Shown: one piece after another, positions 1 to 7,824 of the stretch
Layout of the letters: each line of letters opens with the position of its first letter
Position numbering within the stretch: the first letter of the stretch is position 1
Source: Pseudoalteromonas luteoviolacea DSM 6061
Lineage (GTDB): Bacteria > Pseudomonadota > Gammaproteobacteria > Enterobacterales > Alteromonadaceae
Reading direction: 5' to 3'
DNA: 64,000 nucleotides
Assembly: GCF_001625655.1 (NCBI RefSeq)
Contig: NZ_AUYB01000103.1
Span: forward strand, 124,001-188,000
The notes under the pieces: model-generated
The model's database searches: none
What the model was told of the DNA's origin: nothing
The model's input: only the letters and a program-made list of their open reading frames with translations
Translations under genes and position numbers: made by a program

Positions 1-744
1 GTAGGCACGGTGGAAGAGGTTGATTATGAGTTAGCTAAAGTGACTGTGCGAATCGGTGAGTGGTTGACTGCGAAGCTACCATGGCTCACTAGTCAAGCAG
101 CTCAAGACATGACTTGGCAGGCTCCAGAAGTGGGAGAACAAGTGATGGTTTTATCGCCTTGTGGTGATACTGCTCAAGGTGTTGTGCTGGGTAGTTTATA
201 CGCTAATGCACATCAGCAGCCACATCACAAAATGACCCATGTTACAGACGCAACAAGTGCGGGTGGAAGCTTAGTAGAAGCGCTGCAAGCTGTTGCTCCT
301 GAATCTAGAGAGCATATTCAGCGCACTCGCTACCAAGATGGTGCGATTGTGCAGTATGACAGAGAAAATCATGCCTACGATATTTTTGTGCCACAGTCTG
401 ACCCCCAAGCAAAGATAAATATTTATTGTGGTGGAGACATCAATGTAGAGTGCCAAAATGACACCAATATCAAGGTGGGTAATGATGCAAACATTGAGGT
501 CGTTAATAACGCGACCGTTGCGATAGGTGGTGCGGCACAGGTTGATGTGACTGGCACCGCAGATGTGACGGTCGGCGATAACGTATCAGTTAATGGGAAT
601 GCCAATATTGATATTGTTGCGGCAGGAGCTTTGAATCTTAAAGGCGACTCAGTCGCGGTGACTGCAACTGGTAGTAATGTTGACGTAAGAGCGTCGGCTA
701 CTCTGAAGCTAAACGGCGCGAATATTAGCGCGCAAGAGGGATAG
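1..744 (+). CDS. Tail spike / baseplate assembly protein V (P2 gpV-like), 5'-partial
   Basis: The protein forms the membrane-piercing spike at the centre of a contractile-tail baseplate. The reading frame is open to the window edge, and the residues encoded from base 1 already align with about residue 25 of P2 gpV, so the GTG at base 10 is probably not the true start and the N-terminus lies upstream. An OB-fold-like segment (WLTSQAAQDMTWQAPEVGEQ) covers roughly the first 70 residues. From about residue 135 there is a run of short alternating hydrophobic and Asn/Gly-rich repeats typical of the trimeric beta-helix of gp5/gpV spikes. The PAAR tip gene follows 3 bp downstream, as expected for a spike and its tip. 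Family assignment is confident; target specificity is unknown. Confidence 0.9.
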   Translation, partial: VGTVEEVDYELAKVTVRIGEWLTAKLPWLTSQAAQDMTWQAPEVGEQVMVLSPCGDTAQGVVLGSLYANAHQQPHHKMTHVTDATSAGGSLVEALQAVAPESREHIQRTRYQDGAIVQYDRENHAYDIFVPQSDPQAKINIYCGGDINVECQNDTNIKVGNDANIEVVNNATVAIGGAAQVDVTGTADVTVGDNVSVNGNANIDIVAAGALNLKGDSVAVTATGSNVDVRASATLKLNGANISAQEG

Positions 745-747
745 ATT

Positions 748-1047
748 ATGCCTGCAATTTCAGTCGATGGCGCGATTACAGATGTTCACGCAGGGTTTGC
801 GCCAGGCACTATTTCGGCTTCTGGACCTAAGTTTACTGTAGGTGGAGTGCCGGTACTAAGGGTGGGAGACAGCGTTAGTGACCACGTTTATATACCTGAC
901 CCTAAAGTGAAACATTCAGGGATGGTTGTTGCGGCTGGTGCATCCTCATTTACCATTGGAGGCAAAGCGGTTGCAAGGCTTGGAGACCCCACCAATTGTG
1001 GCGCTAAAATTGCCATTGGGGTAGGGAGTTTTACCGTCGGAGGATAA
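748..1047 (+). CDS. PAAR-domain spike tip protein
   Basis: This 99-residue protein is a PAAR-type cone that caps and sharpens the spike of a contractile injection apparatus. The PAAR character shows in the repeated short beta-turn segments, the GD pairs and the His/Cys residues (HVYIPDP, KVKHSG, PTNCGAK) that normally coordinate the single metal ion at the tip. It is the size of a free-standing PAAR with no C-terminal toxin extension, so it is probably structural. It lies 3 bp after the spike gene and 3 bp before the gp25-like gene, consistent with translational coupling. Confidence 0.88.
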   Translation: MPAISVDGAITDVHAGFAPGTISASGPKFTVGGVPVLRVGDSVSDHVYIPDPKVKHSGMVVAAGASSFTIGGKAVARLGDPTNCGAKIAIGVGSFTVGG

Positions 1048-1050
1048 AAC

Positions 1051-1386
1051 ATGATAGGCATGAATGCCGAAACAGGTAAACCTTTGGGTGGCGTTGCGCA
1101 CCTAAAACAAAGTATTCGCGATATTGTGACGACTCCGCTAGGAAGTCGCGTGATGCGACGTGATTACGGTTGTGGGTTATTTGAACTACTCGATAGCCCG
1201 TTTTCTCACACTTTGGTGGGTGACATTACGATGTCGATAGCCAATGCACTAGACAAGTGGGAACCACGCTTTCGCCTTGAGGGAGTTTCTGTACACCCAG
1301 CAGGTGAAGGCAAGTTAGATATTACTATTGAGGGACTTTACCTCATTAATAATGAGCCGGTCACCATTGAGGGGATCAAGCTTTAA
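1051..1386 (+). CDS. Baseplate wedge protein W (gp25/gpW-like)
   Basis: A 111-residue baseplate wedge protein of the T4 gp25 / P2 gpW family; in such tails this protein starts sheath polymerisation on the baseplate. The family-typical segment is LKQSIRDIVTTPLGSRVMRRDYGCGLFELLD, seen at about residues 18-48 and here given only as its two ends: LKQSIRDIVTTPLG and RRDYGCGLFELLD. In P2 the genes J, I, H and G follow W, but here the next gene is the sheath after 165 bp, so the rest of the wedge and fibre genes must lie outside the window or be absent. A terminator-like structure follows the gene. Confidence 0.9.
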   Translation: MIGMNAETGKPLGGVAHLKQSIRDIVTTPLGSRVMRRDYGCGLFELLDSPFSHTLVGDITMSIANALDKWEPRFRLEGVSVHPAGEGKLDITIEGLYLINNEPVTIEGIKL

Positions 1387-1467
1387 CATTTCATAGTTGA
1401 GCTTCAGTTCAACTGTTTATCAAACCGTTATTTCTGTGCGTTCTTGCGCAGACATAAATTCAACTTA

Positions 1468-1518
1468 AGCCATGTTTACTCACTTGAATTATCAAGTGGT
1501 GTTGCATGGCTTTTTTAT
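1468..1518 (+). terminator. Nested hairpin terminator between baseplate and sheath genes
   Basis: An outer stem AAGCCATG / CATGGCTT encloses a second perfect hairpin CACTTGA-ATTA-TCAAGTG, and the outer 3' arm runs into TTTTTTATT. This is an intrinsic-terminator-like structure inside the tail locus, between the gp25-like gene and the sheath gene. Two smaller hairpins lie just upstream, around 1397-1416 and 1433-1452. If it works, the sheath needs its own promoter or read-through. Confidence 0.65.
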
Positions 1519-1551
1519 TAGCTAATTGACATACCTTTAAAGGAGATATCT

Positions 1552-2904
1552 ATGTCGGAATTTCTACACGGTGTAGAAGTAATCGAGGCGGATTCAGGTA
1601 CACGCCCGGTAAGAACAGTAAAAAGTTCAGTAATTGGTGTAATTGGTACGGCTCCATTTGCAAATAAAGATGCATTTCCACTGAATAAGCCAGTGTTAGT
1701 TGCTGGAAAACGCGCTGATGCTGCTTTGTTATATGACTTTGCTGCAATCAGAAAAGCAAAAGCAGAAGCTGATGTAACAACAAGTTCAGAGCTGTACACA
1801 ACGGCTGAAGCTGCTGCAGCAGCTGAAAAAGGTTCAGCATTAACAGCGGAAGAGAAAGATGCAGTTCTAGCTAAAGTTCGTAAAGAGTATGAAGCAACTG
1901 TTGAAGAGCACAAAGAAACTGAGAAAGGTACTCTCGTTTCTGCTATCGATGGTATTTTTGACCAAGCAGGTGCGGTTGTTGTTGTTGTGCGTGTTGAAGA
2001 CAACGCAGACGACAATGCAGTGATTTCTTCAATGTCGGCTGGCGTTGATTCTGATGGCGAGTATATTGGTGCAAGTGCATTCTTAGGTGCTGAGTCAATT
2101 GTTGGTGTTACACCACGTATTCTTGTCGCTCCTGGCTATACTCACCAGCGTCCAAGTGGCAACAGAAACCCAGTTGTAACAGACTTAGTAAGCATCGCGG
2201 AACGTTTACGTGCTGTTATTATTGCTGATGGTCCAAACAAAGACGATGCAGCTGCAAAAGAGTATCGTGCTGACTTCGGTTCTCGTCGTGTATTTGTTGT
2301 AGACCCGCATGTAAAAGTATTTAAAAACGGCGTAACTGAAATTGAGCCAGCATCTGCGCGCGTTGCGGGTATGATTGCAAAATCTGACAATGACCGTGGT
2401 TTCTGGTGGAGCCCAAGTAATACTAATATGAACGGTATTACTGGTACTGCACGTGCAATTGACTTCCAGCTTGGCGATAAGAGCGCACGCGCTAACTTAC
2501 TAAATGAAAAAGAAGTTTCAACGATTATCCGTCAGAATGGCTTCAAACTTTGGGGTAACCGTACTTGTTCTGGTGACCCTAAGTGGGCTTTCCTTTCTGT
2601 TGTTCGTACAGCAGACATGATTAATGATTCACTACTTCGCGCACACATGTGGGCTGTTGACCGCAACATCACTTCAACTTATATCAAAGACGTAACTGAA
2701 AGTGTTCAAGCTTATCTTGATAGTTTAAAAGCACAAGGTGCTATTTTAGGTGGCCAAATTTGGGCTGACGAAGACCTTAACACGCCTGAAAATATTCAAG
2801 CGGGTAAAGTGTACTTTAGCTTTGACTTCACACCACCAACACCAGCTGAGCACATCACGTTCAAGAGCATTCTAACTAACAACTACCTAGAGGAAATCGT
2901 ATAA
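1552..2904 (+). CDS. Contractile tail sheath protein (FI-like)
   Basis: This 450-residue protein is the tail sheath subunit that contracts to drive the tube through the target envelope. The N-terminus (MSEFLHGVEVIEADSGTRPV) and C-terminal half (GNRTCSGDPKWAFLSVVRTADMI split around residues 330-350, then YLDSLKAQGAILGG and FTPPTPAEHI) match phage sheath proteins. It starts at an ATG behind a strong Shine-Dalgarno (AAAGGAGAT). Residues about 65-125 form an Ala/Glu/Lys-rich, probably helical insertion that P2 FI lacks, perhaps a surface-exposed domain. The stop overlaps the tube start (TAATG), which suits two structural proteins made in bulk. Confidence 0.93.
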   Translation: MSEFLHGVEVIEADSGTRPVRTVKSSVIGVIGTAPFANKDAFPLNKPVLVAGKRADAALLYDFAAIRKAKAEADVTTSSELYTTAEAAAAAEKGSALTAEEKDAVLAKVRKEYEATVEEHKETEKGTLVSAIDGIFDQAGAVVVVVRVEDNADDNAVISSMSAGVDSDGEYIGASAFLGAESIVGVTPRILVAPGYTHQRPSGNRNPVVTDLVSIAERLRAVIIADGPNKDDAAAKEYRADFGSRRVFVVDPHVKVFKNGVTEIEPASARVAGMIAKSDNDRGFWWSPSNTNMNGITGTARAIDFQLGDKSARANLLNEKEVSTIIRQNGFKLWGNRTCSGDPKWAFLSVVRTADMINDSLLRAHMWAVDRNITSTYIKDVTESVQAYLDSLKAQGAILGGQIWADEDLNTPENIQAGKVYFSFDFTPPTPAEHITFKSILTNNYLEEIV

Positions 2905-3419
2905 TGGCAATGTCTCCAAAAATCCTAAAAAAATCAAAGCTATTTGTAGATGGTAAGGGTTACCTTGGCATTGCAGATGAAATCTCACTTCCAAAAGTGA
3001 CTGTCAAAACACGTGAAGTAACTTCAGGTTTCCAAGCGCCAATTGAACTAGATGTTGGCCAACTTGAAAAGTTAGAAGGTTCAATCACGCTACTTGAATA
3101 CAACGCTGACGTACTTAAGCTTCTAGGCGACTGGGGCGGTACTGGTAGAACTATCAACCTTACAGCTCGTGGCGCAATCCAAAAGCAAGGTGCTGCACCT
3201 GAGCCAGTTGTTGTTACTCTGCATGGCTTCTTCAAAGAAGTTGATATGGGTAGCTGGAAAGATGGCGAAGAAGCGAAAATGACGCTGCAATACGCTGTTC
3301 AAAAGTACAAGCTTGAAGTGAATAACGAAGTTATCTACAACATCGACCTATACAACGATATCCGTGAAATCGCGGGTGTTGATCACATGGCGAACCTACG
3401 CAAGACAATCGGAGCTTAA
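2904..3419 (+). CDS. Major tail tube protein (FII-like)
   Basis: A 171-residue inner-tube subunit of the P2 FII family; hexameric rings of it stack inside the sheath. Supporting features are the length, the position directly after the sheath with a TAATG overlap, and the family-like opening (KILKKSKLFVDGKGYLGIAD) and ending (YNDIREIAGVDHMANLRKTIGA, given here as YNDIREIAGVDHM plus NLRKTIGA). It is followed 3 bp later by the tail assembly chaperone gene, matching the FI-FII-E order of P2. Confidence 0.93.
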   Translation: MAMSPKILKKSKLFVDGKGYLGIADEISLPKVTVKTREVTSGFQAPIELDVGQLEKLEGSITLLEYNADVLKLLGDWGGTGRTINLTARGAIQKQGAAPEPVVVTLHGFFKEVDMGSWKDGEEAKMTLQYAVQKYKLEVNNEVIYNIDLYNDIREIAGVDHMANLRKTIGA

Positions 3420-3422
3420 TCT

Positions 3423-3680
3423 ATGACTGAAATCATTAAACTGACTTTCCCTGTTACGGTCGATGGGCATGAGTATGCAGAACTGAATATGAGACGACCT
3501 AAAGTGCGCGATCGGTTAATGGTTGATAAAGCGGATATCAGCGAATCAGAAAGCGAAATCCGTTACTTCTCACATTTGTGTGAAGTGTCTCCCGATATCA
3601 TCGAAGAACTAGATTGGAGCGACTTCGTTAAGTTGCGTGAGGCGCTCCAGGCTTTTCTCGTATCCCGCCCAAGCGTCTAA
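3423..3680 (+). CDS. Tail assembly chaperone, short form (gpE-like)
   Basis: An 85-residue protein in the position of P2 gpE, which with a frameshifted longer form chaperones the tape measure while tube polymerisation begins. The sequence (MTEIIKLTFPVTVDGHEYAE, then LNMRRPKVRDRLMV) resembles the phage tail assembly E family. It ends at TAA 3678-3680. A second frame opens just upstream and continues to 3811, giving the long form. It has no catalytic motif, as expected for a chaperone. Confidence 0.85.
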   Translation: MTEIIKLTFPVTVDGHEYAELNMRRPKVRDRLMVDKADISESESEIRYFSHLCEVSPDIIEELDWSDFVKLREALQAFLVSRPSV

Positions 3681-3811
3681 AAGCAATGGTGATTGCCCTG
3701 GCTAAGTACACAGGGTGGGGCTTGCAAGAACTCAATGCGCTGACCGAAGACGAACTCATCGAGTGGTTCGAGGCAGCGATTGATTACAAAGAAGCAACAG
3801 AGGCGGGGTAA
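3423..3811 (+). CDS. Tail assembly chaperone, -1 frameshift product (gpE+E'-like)
   Basis: The -1 frame relative to E is closed by a TGA at 3638-3640 and then open from 3641 to a TAA at 3809-3811. It encodes residues including KAMVIALAKYTGWGLQELNA, typical of the GpE'/GPE+E' extension. The slip must fall within 3641-3680. Candidate sites are C-CCA-AGC at 3668-3674 and the T-TTT-C run around 3652-3657; neither is the canonical P2 site. The fusion would be about 129 residues. Its stop codon lies in the loop of a terminator hairpin. The internal ATG at 3686 has no clear Shine-Dalgarno, so frameshifting is favoured over independent initiation. Confidence 0.75.
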
Positions 3812-3824
3812 CCCGCCTTTTTTT
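3801..3824 (+). terminator. Intrinsic terminator between chaperone and tape measure
   Basis: The stem AGGCGGG (3801-3807) pairs with CCCGCCT (3812-3818) around a GTAA loop and is followed by seven T residues. The loop contains the stop codon of the frameshifted chaperone. This is a textbook intrinsic terminator placed inside the tail transcription unit. Confidence 0.85.
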
Positions 3825-3837
3825 CACCAGCGCAAGT

Positions 3838-3885
3838 TTGATAGCTCAAGGACTTAAGCGCAGTTTTAGGGTCTTGAGCTATCAA
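3838..3885 (+). promoter_or_regulatory. Long inverted repeat in the tape-measure leader
   Basis: TTGATAGCTCAAG (3838-3850) is a perfect 13-base inverted complement of 3873-3885, and two more pairs (AC/GT) follow after a bulged G. It lies between the preceding terminator and the tape-measure ATG at 3958 and has no T-run. It could be an mRNA hairpin that protects or regulates the transcript, or a protein-binding palindrome. Confidence 0.6.
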
Positions 3886-3957
3886 CCTTGGCGCGCTGCA
3901 ACCTGTTGTAGTGCGCAATCAATAAATTCCCGCTTATTTCTCTTCCTAGGTATTATT

Positions 3958-6900
3958 ATGAAACATCAAGAATCGCCTGTTAAAGGCCGTTCAAAGAACA
4001 AAGTAAAGTACCGCCTACCTAAGCAGGATCAGGTTGATCCAAATGTTCAATTAGGCAGTATGCTGGCTAATTTAGTCAAAGCGCAAAAGCCTTTAGATAC
4101 TAACGCATTACAGGCTGTAATTTCGCAATTAGCGAATGTTAATGTAAACCAATTACTTGGCAATACCAGTCAAGTAATTTCAACACACTTAACGCAGTTT
4201 TCAACTGCTCAGGCGAAGTCAAACAATGCGGTAACGCAAAGCGCTCAGATGTTAGCCGCAGCGCAAACCGAGCAAGAGTCAGAAACCTTAAAAGCTCAAG
4301 TAGATGCCAAAATTGGTGATGGTACTGGCCTAAGTGGTGCAATCAAGGCGTTGGCTCAGCAAGTTTCTGCGTTGGACTTTCAGCAATTACAATCGGCGGC
4401 CAGTAGTGACCTCGCTGAACTACAAATCGCCATTCCTAAATTATTTGATAACTTACCACTCAATGCGTTGAGTGAATCGCTGGCTACAGCCACAGCTCAA
4501 GTAAACAATTCAGATGCACAAAGCACATTGGCTTTGCAACTTGACAGCATACAACAAGCAGCTCCTGTACTAGTGGATGCGCTTGGAATGACACAGTTTA
4601 ATGAGTACCTAGATAGCGCGACCAAAAGTTTGTCACAGAGCAATGACAACACTGCTCTGAGTCAAGATTTAAATGCATTTGTTCAAGGTGCACCCAAAGT
4701 ACTTGATGCATTGGGCATGCATGAAGCAAGTGCAATTGTTGAGCAAACTCTTCCGGCCATTTCCTCTGTTAATGTTAAAGAGGTACTGGAAGGGGATCTA
4801 ACGAGCTTGGCCAGTGCGGCACCGAAAATTTTGAATGCATTTGATTTATCTGATGCGGCAAAAACGTTAGAAGGTGCACTGCCTGTTGTAGAAGCACTAA
4901 ATGTTAAAGAAATTTTTAATGGTGACTTATCAAGTTTAGTTGATGCAGCACCTGAAGTGCTTAATGCACTGGACATGTCCAGCGCAGCACAGACTCTTGA
5001 AAATGCGTTGCCAGCACTTCAACAAGTAGACATCTCTGCGGTCATGGCAGGGGATTTAAGTAGCCTTCAACAGGCTGCCCCTGAATTACTTAAAGCGGTT
5101 GATCTCTCTGCAGTTCAGCAAACTTTAGCGCAGCATATCCCGGCTCTTTCGCAGTTAGATCTTGCAGGGGTCATTGATGGTGATTTAAGTCAGGTCGTTG
5201 ACATCGCACCTGAGCTGCTTAAATCTGCGGGCTTTGAGCAAGTGTCAACGACGTTGAGTGCTGCATTACCGGCATTAAAGCAGTTGGATTTGAAAGGTAT
5301 TGCCAGCGGAGATGTATCGAGTTTAATGACTGCCGCGCCAGATTTACTGGCCTCGGTGGGCTTGAATGAAGCATCCGAAACGCTCGGTGCAGCTTTGCCA
5401 GCGCTACAGCAGCTAGACCTAAAAGGCATTGCACGTGGAGATGTCTCGAGCTTAATGACTGCCGCGCCAGATTTACTGGCCTCGGTGGGCTTGAGTGAAG
5501 CGTCCGAAACGCTCGGTGCAGCTTTGCCAGCGCTACAGCAGCTAGACCTAAAAGGCATTGCAAGTGGAGATGTCTCGAGCTTAATGACTGCCGCACCAGA
5601 TCTACTGGCCTCGGTGGGCTTGAATGAAGCATCTGAAACATTGGGGGCAGCTTTACCAGCACTTCAACAATTAGACTTAAAGGGCATCGCCAGTGGAGAT
5701 GTCTCGAGTTTAATGACTGCCGTGCCAGATCTACTGGCCTCGGTGGGCTTAAGTGAAGCGTCTGAAACATTGGGTGCTGCCTTACCTGCACTTCAGCAGT
5801 TAGATTTGAAAGGTATCGCCAGTGGTGACGTTTCCAGCTTAATGTCTGCGGCTCCGGGTTTATTGAAGGCCGCAGGGTTAGACGAAGCATCAGAAACACT
5901 GGGTGCTGCCTTACCAGCTCTTCAGCAATTAGACCTAAAAGGTATTGCCAGTGGTGATGTCTCAAGCTTAATGTCAGCTGCACCAGGCTTGCTCAAAGCA
6001 GCAGGGTTGGACGAAGTTGGAGCAACGTTAGATGCCGCTTTGCCAGCTCTACAAAAACTAGACACTAAAGCAATTTTAGAAGGGGATCTCAGCTCGTTAA
6101 TGCAACAAGCCCCTGAACTGCTCAATGCGTTTGGTTTGCAAGATGCTGCGAGTCTATTCTCGAAGCACTCAGCATTGATTGAGAAACTCGATTTTAAAGG
6201 AATTTTAAGCGGAGACCTTTCTTCTTTAACGGGTGCTGTGCCAGATTTATTGGCGGAGTTCGGCTTAGGTGATTTAGGTTTGGAATCACTGTTTGACGGC
6301 GGTGATGAGCAAGAAGAAAAATCTAAGAAGTCTAAGAAAAAGCCGAAAAAGGGCCGTAAGAAATCAAATAAGCGCAATAAATCCAATAAAGGGGCTAAGC
6401 GCTCAGAGCATAACAGTGATGATGCAAACCAACAAAAGGCAGCTAAATTAAATCAAGCGTCAAAGCCTGACAAACCTAAACGCAAAAAACCAGCTAAGCC
6501 AGCATTTAAAGTATTGGACGGTGGCAAAGCAAAACCAGCAGCACAACAAACAGCCAACAGCAAAGGTAATAAGTCTGCAACCCCGCCTAAATCGAAAGCT
6601 CCTAGCTCATATAAAGCGCCTAAGGCAGCCAATGATTCAGTGTTTTCTAAGCTAGGTAAGTTCGCTGGTAAAAAAGGCGGCGTACTGTCAAGTCTAGTAA
6701 AGGGGCCTGCGAAATATTTAGGCAAGCTAAACGCGCCTTTGACCGTTGCTATGGGTGCCATGGATGCGTACTCCGCGTTGAGTGACGACACTTTAAGCAA
6801 GCAAGAAAAATCTAGCCGTGTTGGCGGCGCCGTAGGTGGTATGGGAGGCGCACTTGCTGGGGCGGCGGCAGGTGCAGCTATTGGTTCGGTTGTGCCAGTA

Positions 6901-7788
6901 ATAGGCACTGCACTTGGCGGTATTGTTGGTGGTGCGATTGGCGCATTTGGCGGAGAGTCAGCAGGCAGTTGGTTAGGTGATACGCTTGGCGGTTGGTTCT
7001 TTGATGATGAGTCTAAAGAGGATAGCCAGCAAGCTACAGGAGAGTCTAATACTTCGAGTGTTGCGGCATTGGCAGATGGACAAGCTGAAACGCAGTTTTC
7101 CCAAGGTACGGTAGAAAATACTCAGACAGGTTCGCCACTACAGTTTGTTAAAGACAATGTTATCAATGAAGCAAACATGGTGCTTGGCACGATGGCGGCG
7201 GTAGATGAAGCATCTGGTAAACCTGCAGGTAAATCAGCGCAATGGTCCAAGCAAACGCAATTGCTGGGACATGCTTTAAATGGCCATACCATTTATCAAG
7301 CAGCAGCCAATGACGATCTATCAACACCTGAAAAAGCACGTACTATCGGTGGCACATTAACGGGAGCTCTAAGCGCAGAAGGCGTTGAACATTTAGTTGG
7401 GAAAATACCGAAGTATGGCAAGTTCCTTGGTCCGGTTGCAGGTTATTTGACTAACGCAGCAATGTCCCAAGTAGGTGGTAATTTCTTTGCTAGCTTATTC
7501 GGTGGCGACGAGGCTGAACAGTCGAAGCGCCAGGGCGCAGCAAAAGCCTTACCTGTGAAAAAGCCAGAGTCTTTGGCTGAACAAAGCAGTGTGCAGTCTC
7601 AAATCACAAGCGATGTGCAATCTAAAGAGTTTGCTGGAAATATCACCGTTAATGCCAATATTACGGTAAATGCCAATGGTGATGAGAAAGCGCAGGACAT
7701 TGCTATCCAAGTTAAGCAAATACTGGAACAGCAGCAACAACAAGCTGTGCGAGATTATCGTGCGCGGTATTACAACGAAGTAGCTTAA
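3958..7788 (+). CDS. Tape measure protein with tandem 43-residue repeats
   Basis: This 1276-residue protein sets tail length and sits inside the tube before firing. I chose the ATG at 3958 (MKHQESPVKGRSKNKVKYRL) because the upstream TTG lies in a hairpin. Residues about 230-780 contain roughly 12 to 14 tandem copies of a 43-residue helical unit (ALPALQQLDLKGIASGDVSS, then LMTAAPDLLASVGLNEASET). Six central copies (about 5290-6010) are almost identical at DNA level with a 129-nt period. A Lys-rich stretch follows near residues 790-820, then a glycine-zipper-like segment (GGALAGAAAGAAIGSVVP, about residues 960-1000) that could insert into membrane, then a Gln-rich end. Function is assigned from position, between E/E' and gpU, and from size. 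Confidence 0.85.
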   Translation: MKHQESPVKGRSKNKVKYRLPKQDQVDPNVQLGSMLANLVKAQKPLDTNALQAVISQLANVNVNQLLGNTSQVISTHLTQFSTAQAKSNNAVTQSAQMLAAAQTEQESETLKAQVDAKIGDGTGLSGAIKALAQQVSALDFQQLQSAASSDLAELQIAIPKLFDNLPLNALSESLATATAQVNNSDAQSTLALQLDSIQQAAPVLVDALGMTQFNEYLDSATKSLSQSNDNTALSQDLNAFVQGAPKVLDALGMHEASAIVEQTLPAISSVNVKEVLEGDLTSLASAAPKILNAFDLSDAAKTLEGALPVVEALNVKEIFNGDLSSLVDAAPEVLNALDMSSAAQTLENALPALQQVDISAVMAGDLSSLQQAAPELLKAVDLSAVQQTLAQHIPALSQLDLAGVIDGDLSQVVDIAPELLKSAGFEQVSTTLSAALPALKQLDLKGIASGDVSSLMTAAPDLLASVGLNEASETLGAALPALQQLDLKGIARGDVSSLMTAAPDLLASVGLSEASETLGAALPALQQLDLKGIASGDVSSLMTAAPDLLASVGLNEASETLGAALPALQQLDLKGIASGDVSSLMTAVPDLLASVGLSEASETLGAALPALQQLDLKGIASGDVSSLMSAAPGLLKAAGLDEASETLGAALPALQQLDLKGIASGDVSSLMSAAPGLLKAAGLDEVGATLDAALPALQKLDTKAILEGDLSSLMQQAPELLNAFGLQDAASLFSKHSALIEKLDFKGILSGDLSSLTGAVPDLLAEFGLGDLGLESLFDGGDEQEEKSKKSKKKPKKGRKKSNKRNKSNKGAKRSEHNSDDANQQKAAKLNQASKPDKPKRKKPAKPAFKVLDGGKAKPAAQQTANSKGNKSATPPKSKAPSSYKAPKAANDSVFSKLGKFAGKKGGVLSSLVKGPAKYLGKLNAPLTVAMGAMDAYSALSDDTLSKQEKSSRVGGAVGGMGGALAGAAAGAAIGSVVPVIGTALGGIVGGAIGAFGGESAGSWLGDTLGGWFFDDESKEDSQQATGESNTSSVAALADGQAETQFSQGTVENTQTGSPLQFVKDNVINEANMVLGTMAAVDEASGKPAGKSAQWSKQTQLLGHALNGHTIYQAAANDDLSTPEKARTIGGTLTGALSAEGVEHLVGKIPKYGKFLGPVAGYLTNAAMSQVGGNFFASLFGGDEAEQSKRQGAAKALPVKKPESLAEQSSVQSQITSDVQSKEFAGNITVNANITVNANGDEKAQDIAIQVKQILEQQQQQAVRDYRARYYNEVA
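5280..6015 (+). repeat. Near-identical 129-nt tandem repeats within the tape measure gene
   Basis: Copies start about 129 nt apart; the same 20-base stretch (gctacagcagctagacctaa) occurs at 5403 and again at 5532. They encode the same 43-residue unit with a few synonymous and conservative changes. The arrangement implies recent unit duplication and would permit slippage in copy number and therefore tail length. More diverged units extend on both sides, to about 4540 and 6290. Confidence 0.9.
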
Positions 7789-7810
7789 GGGGGTTTCCCT
7801 TAAGCTTTTT
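7782..7810 (+). terminator. Intrinsic terminator after the tape measure gene
   Basis: AGCTTAAGGG (7782-7791) pairs perfectly with CCCTTAAGCT (7797-7806) around a 5-nt loop, and T residues follow to 7810. The tape-measure stop codon lies in the 5' arm. The next tail gene starts only 15 bp later, so the terminator is inside the operon. Confidence 0.85.
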
Positions 7811-7824
7811 AAAGAGGGCTTTCA

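Noticed and set aside
1526..1551. TTGACA before the sheath gene as a promoter
   Set aside because: A -10 at correct spacing would fall on the start codon, leaving no room for the strong Shine-Dalgarno in the message.
4540..6290. Possible CRISPR-like direct repeat array
   Set aside because: The repeats are coding, 129 nt with no spacers, and preserve the reading frame.
5219..6386. Long minus-strand frames over the tape measure repeats
   Set aside because: They are antisense by-products of the 129-nt repeat array in the real gene.
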